Assembly (NCBI RefSeq): GCF_030817415.1
Contig: NZ_JAUSZI010000002.1
Coordinates: 868,001 to 932,000, forward strand
Direction of reading: 5' to 3'
Origin: Streptomyces umbrinus
Lineage (GTDB): Bacteria > Actinomycetota > Actinomycetes > Streptomycetales > Streptomycetaceae
Length of the DNA: 64,000 nucleotides
The notes below the pieces were generated by a model. The model saw only the letters and a program-made list of their open reading frames with translations. It did not search any database and was not told where the DNA came from. This document shows, one piece after another, positions 61,576 to 64,000 of the stretch. The translations under genes and the position numbers were made by a program. Numbering within the stretch: position 1 is the stretch's first letter; every line of letters begins with the position of its first letter.

Positions 61576-62900
61576 CAGCTCTTCACCACCCGGGGGAATT
61601 TGGCGACACTGGTCATGGTCTTCAACAGGTCCTCCTCGGTGCGCATGTCGAGCACCGGCTTGACTCCGGTCAGCTCACGCACGGCCTCGCCGAGCCGCCC
61701 TGCCAGGGCGTCGACATCCGCGGTGAGCCCCGGGTCGTAGCCGACGCGCAACCGCAGTTCGTCGACCTCGCGTCGGTCCCGGACGATCTGGAAAACCCCT
61801 GACGCCGTCTCCGGCTGATCCTCCACGGCCCGCCAGATGTCCCGCAGGACCACGGAACGCCCCTGGACCAGCGTCTCGTCACCGCGCCGCCCGGCCACCC
61901 ACATCCGGGCGTGGGTCCGCCCGCAGCCGCAGCGGTCCCCCGAGAGGCGGACGAGGTCCTCGCTGCGGTAGCGGATCAACGGTGCGGCCCGGTTGTCCAG
62001 GTCGGTGGCGACCAGTTCGCCGAGGTCCGTCTCCGGGACGTCACGCCATCCGCCCTGTTCGTCGACCTCGACGCACTCCGCGAAGACGGTGTCCTCCCAG
62101 AGGTGGAAGCCGTCGTGCTCCCGGCACTCCCAGGCGGTGCCGGTGTCGGCCGCGCTGGTGTACTCGTAGACGTCGATACCCCAGTCGTCGCGGATCCGCT
62201 CGCGCATCTTCCGGCTGAGGGGCTGTCCGGCGCACGAGGCACCCTTCAGGGAGGAGAACGCCTCCTTGAGATCCGTCTTCTCGGCGAGGTGCTCCAGCTC
62301 CACCATCTGCGGATACATCATCTGCAGGTAGGCCGGCCGGTAGGTGCGCAGGGCGTCGACGACCTCGTTCATCTTCCCGAGCCAGGTGTCCACCTCGATC
62401 ACCACGGCGCCGAGCGCCTGGTAGCCGGGGTCCATGAGGTTGCGGAAGGTGCCGGGCGGGCTGAGCACCCGGTCCCCGGGCCTGAGGCCGAGCTCCCAGA
62501 GGTCACGCACCTGTGCGGTCACCAGGGGCGGTGCGTCCTCCCAGATCTCGGCGAAGAACTCCGGGTCGCCGGTGGTGCCTGAGCTGGAGGAGACGGAGGT
62601 CAGCCCTTCGACCGGAACGCAGAGCAGACCGCCGAAGGGATCGCCGGTGCGCGCCCGGTGGGCGCGCACCATGTCCTTGGTGATGAACGGGATGCGCGCC
62701 CGGAAGTCGTCCAGGCAGCGGATGTCACGTGGGTGCACCCCGTGCTCGTCCCAGAGCTCTCGGTAGAAGGCGGAGTTGCCGTAGGCGTACTCGACGAGTT
62801 CCAGCACCCGTTCTTCCTGCCGGGCCCGCAGCTGGTCGCGGGGCATGGTCTCCACCTGTGGCTCGAAGTACCTGTCCCCGGTGTCCCTGTCACCGCCCAT
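61575..62900 (-). CDS. PaaK-like phenylacetate-CoA ligase family protein
   Basis: A 441-residue adenylate-forming enzyme of the PaaK group. The N-terminal YGNSAFYRELWDEHGVHP, phosphate loop SSSSGTTGDPEFF, CAGQPLSRKMRERI, YEYTSAADTGT and the DCGRT-like RCGCGRTHARMW follow family order. The loop lacks the usual Lys after GTTG. It would activate an aromatic or alicyclic acid. ATG 62900 follows GAGGAGG. First gene of a seven-gene minus-strand operon, divergent from etfBA. Confidence 0.75.
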   Translation of the reverse strand: MGGDRDTGDRYFEPQVETMPRDQLRARQEERVLELVEYAYGNSAFYRELWDEHGVHPRDIRCLDDFRARIPFITKDMVRAHRARTGDPFGGLLCVPVEGLTSVSSSSGTTGDPEFFAEIWEDAPPLVTAQVRDLWELGLRPGDRVLSPPGTFRNLMDPGYQALGAVVIEVDTWLGKMNEVVDALRTYRPAYLQMMYPQMVELEHLAEKTDLKEAFSSLKGASCAGQPLSRKMRERIRDDWGIDVYEYTSAADTGTAWECREHDGFHLWEDTVFAECVEVDEQGGWRDVPETDLGELVATDLDNRAAPLIRYRSEDLVRLSGDRCGCGRTHARMWVAGRRGDETLVQGRSVVLRDIWRAVEDQPETASGVFQIVRDRREVDELRLRVGYDPGLTADVDALAGRLGEAVRELTGVKPVLDMRTEEDLLKTMTSVAKFPRVVKS

Positions 62901-63001
62901 GGCGCCTCCTCGCGGCTCGGCTGCCCAGATCTTCCAGCTATCAGCACAATCAGTCAACCAATTCGACGGATTTTCGGGAGACTCTCGCGCTCCAGCGATC
63001 C

Positions 63002-63018
63002 ATATAGTTAACTATTAG
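63002..63018 (+). promoter_or_regulatory. Island motif, copy 13 (PaaK-like operon / etfBA)
   Basis: ATATAG-TTAACTA-TTAG, containing the perfect palindrome ATAGTTAACTAT (63004-63015), 38 bases before GTG 63057. AACTCATTAG at 63019 repeats the sequence at 26943. Confidence 0.55.
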
Positions 63019-63056
63019 AACTCATTAGACCTTCGGGAGAGCACGGAGAGAGCACT

Positions 63057-63836
63057 GTGAAGATCGTTGTCTGCGTGAAGCACGTGCCCGACGCCACGGC
63101 GGACCGCACCTTCACCGAGGAAGGGAGGACCGACCGCGAGTCGGTCGACTCCCTGCTGTCCGAACTCGACGAGTACGCCGTCGAGCAGGCCCTGCGGATC
63201 GCCGAGTCGGACGTCGACGCCGAGATCAGCTACCTCACCGTCGGCCCCGACGACGCGAAGGACGCCCTGCGCAAGGCGCTCGCCATGGGCGGCGACTCGG
63301 CGACCCATGTGAGTGACGAGGACATCGAGGGCAGCGACGCGTTCGGGACCTCACTCGTGCTGGCCAGGGCGATCGAACGGCTCGGCTTCGACCTCGTCCT
63401 GTGCGGGATGGCCTCGACGGACGGCACCATGGGCGTCGTACCGGCGCTGCTGGCCGAACGGCTCGGAGTCCCCGCCGTCACCCACGTCGAGGAGCTGACG
63501 GTCGAGGACGGCACGGTCACCGGCCGCCGCGAGGGCGACTCCGCGACCGTCCGGGTCCAGGGCGCACTTCCCGCCGTCGTGTCGGTGACCGACCGCTCCG
63601 GCGACGCCCGCTACCCCTCCTTCAAGGGGATCATGGCCGCGAAGAAGAAGCCCCTGGAGACCCTCGACCTCGCCGATCTCGGCATCGACGCCGGGCAGGT
63701 GGGCCGGGCCGGTGCGCGGTCGGCCGTGGACAGCGCCACCAGGCGCCCGCCGCGCTCCAAGGGCGAGATCGTCGCCGACGACGGTTCGGGCGGCGTCGGG
63801 CTGGCCGCGTTCCTCACCGCCAAGAAGTTCGCCTGA
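63057..63836 (+). CDS. etfB: Electron transfer flavoprotein beta subunit
   Basis: A 259-residue ETF beta subunit starting at GTG 63057 (MKIVVCVKHVPDATADRTFT). The AMP-binding adenine-nucleotide fold and the recognition-loop ETF signature (LPAVVSVTDRSGDARYPSFKG, IMAAKKKPLETLDL) are intact. With EtfA it accepts electrons from the ACADs in the window and passes them to ETF-quinone oxidoreductase. A copy of the island motif lies in its promoter, so a dedicated ETF appears to be co-regulated with the pathway. Confidence 0.95.
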   Translation: MKIVVCVKHVPDATADRTFTEEGRTDRESVDSLLSELDEYAVEQALRIAESDVDAEISYLTVGPDDAKDALRKALAMGGDSATHVSDEDIEGSDAFGTSLVLARAIERLGFDLVLCGMASTDGTMGVVPALLAERLGVPAVTHVEELTVEDGTVTGRREGDSATVRVQGALPAVVSVTDRSGDARYPSFKGIMAAKKKPLETLDLADLGIDAGQVGRAGARSAVDSATRRPPRSKGEIVADDGSGGVGLAAFLTAKKFA

Positions 63837-63911
63837 CCGCCGACAGCACCGCACCAGCAGCGGTCCCACCGCCCCGCCCCGGAACCGTTCCAACAGGAGG
63901 AGTACAGCACC

Positions 63912-64000
63912 GTGGCCGAGATCCTCGTACTCGTCGATCACACCGACGGCGTCGTACGCAAGCCGACCCTCGAACTACTCACCCTGGCACGCCGGTTGGG
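63912..64000 (+). CDS. etfA: Electron transfer flavoprotein alpha subunit, N-terminus only
   Basis: The first 29 codons (MAEILVLVDHTDGVVRKPTL, then ELLTLARRL) of an ETF alpha subunit start at GTG 63912 after CAGGAGG, 75 bp downstream of etfB. The rest, including the FAD domain, lies beyond the window. Confidence 0.9.
   Translation, partial: MAEILVLVDHTDGVVRKPTLELLTLARRL

Overview
The window reads as a Streptomyces-type actinomycete chromosome. The DNA is very GC-rich with strong third-position GC, many genes start with GTG, ribosome sites are GGAGG-like, and most neighbouring genes overlap by ATGA or TGATG. Genus level is an inference from style and gene families.

Positions 1-3.4 kb hold ordinary flanking genes: a truncated XRE regulator, an alpha/beta hydrolase, an ArsR-type regulator and a small secreted protein, closed by a strong terminator. 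From about 3.4 kb to the right edge the window is nearly one continuous catabolic island for CoA thioesters. Region by region: 3.4-11.1 kb carries a LuxC/LuxE-like acyl reductase pair and a branched-chain-amino-acid-type ABC importer whose two permeases and one ATPase are fused in one protein. 11.2-16.7 kb is a thiolase/SDR operon. 16.8-21.8 kb has an acyl-CoA dehydrogenase (ACAD), a crotonase with a DUF2889 gene, a FadR-like regulator and an amidohydrolase. 21.9-28.2 kb has a six-gene operon (thioesterase, crotonase, MaoC pair, CoA ligase, beta-lactamase-fold protein) divergent from a type III CoA-transferase. 28.5-30.5 kb is a TetR/hydrolase pair followed by transposase debris. 30.5-35.8 kb holds an ACAD pair, SDR, SnoaL-like protein, crotonase and MaoC protein. 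35.7-38.5 kb has a GH1-like pseudoenzyme, a crotonase and a MITE-like element. 38.6-48.3 kb has a crotonase, ACAD, LLM oxidoreductase, second FadR-like regulator, DUF35/thiolase-fold pair, CoA ligase, aldehyde dehydrogenase and ACAD. 48.4-53.8 kb is a plus-strand beta-oxidation operon. 53.9-55.9 kb is a receptor-type Ser/Thr kinase. 55.9-64 kb has an ACAD pair, thiolase, DUF35, SDR and PaaK-like ligase genes divergent from etfB-etfA.

Taken together the genes can import an acid, activate it (two CoA ligases, a PaaK-like ligase, two CoA-transferases), dehydrogenate it with seven ACADs feeding ETF, hydrate it (crotonases and MaoC proteins), oxidise it (six SDRs) and cleave it by thiolysis or retro-aldol chemistry (three thiolases with the nucleophilic Cys, two thiolase-fold proteins without it, DUF35 partners). 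Adjacent unlike ACADs, a split MaoC pair and a Cys-less thiolase next to DUF35 resemble the architecture of actinobacterial steroid side-chain degradation, but no steroid ring-cleavage genes are present, so the substrate is open (alicyclic, terpenoid or steroid-like acid are the best guesses).

The most striking signal outside the genes is a 17-bp AT-rich motif, roughly AWATAG-TTANATN-AWTA, found at 13 places in the intergenic regions of the island, nearly always 13-60 bases before a start codon. It is the likely operator of the two FadR-like paralogues and would make the island a single regulon.
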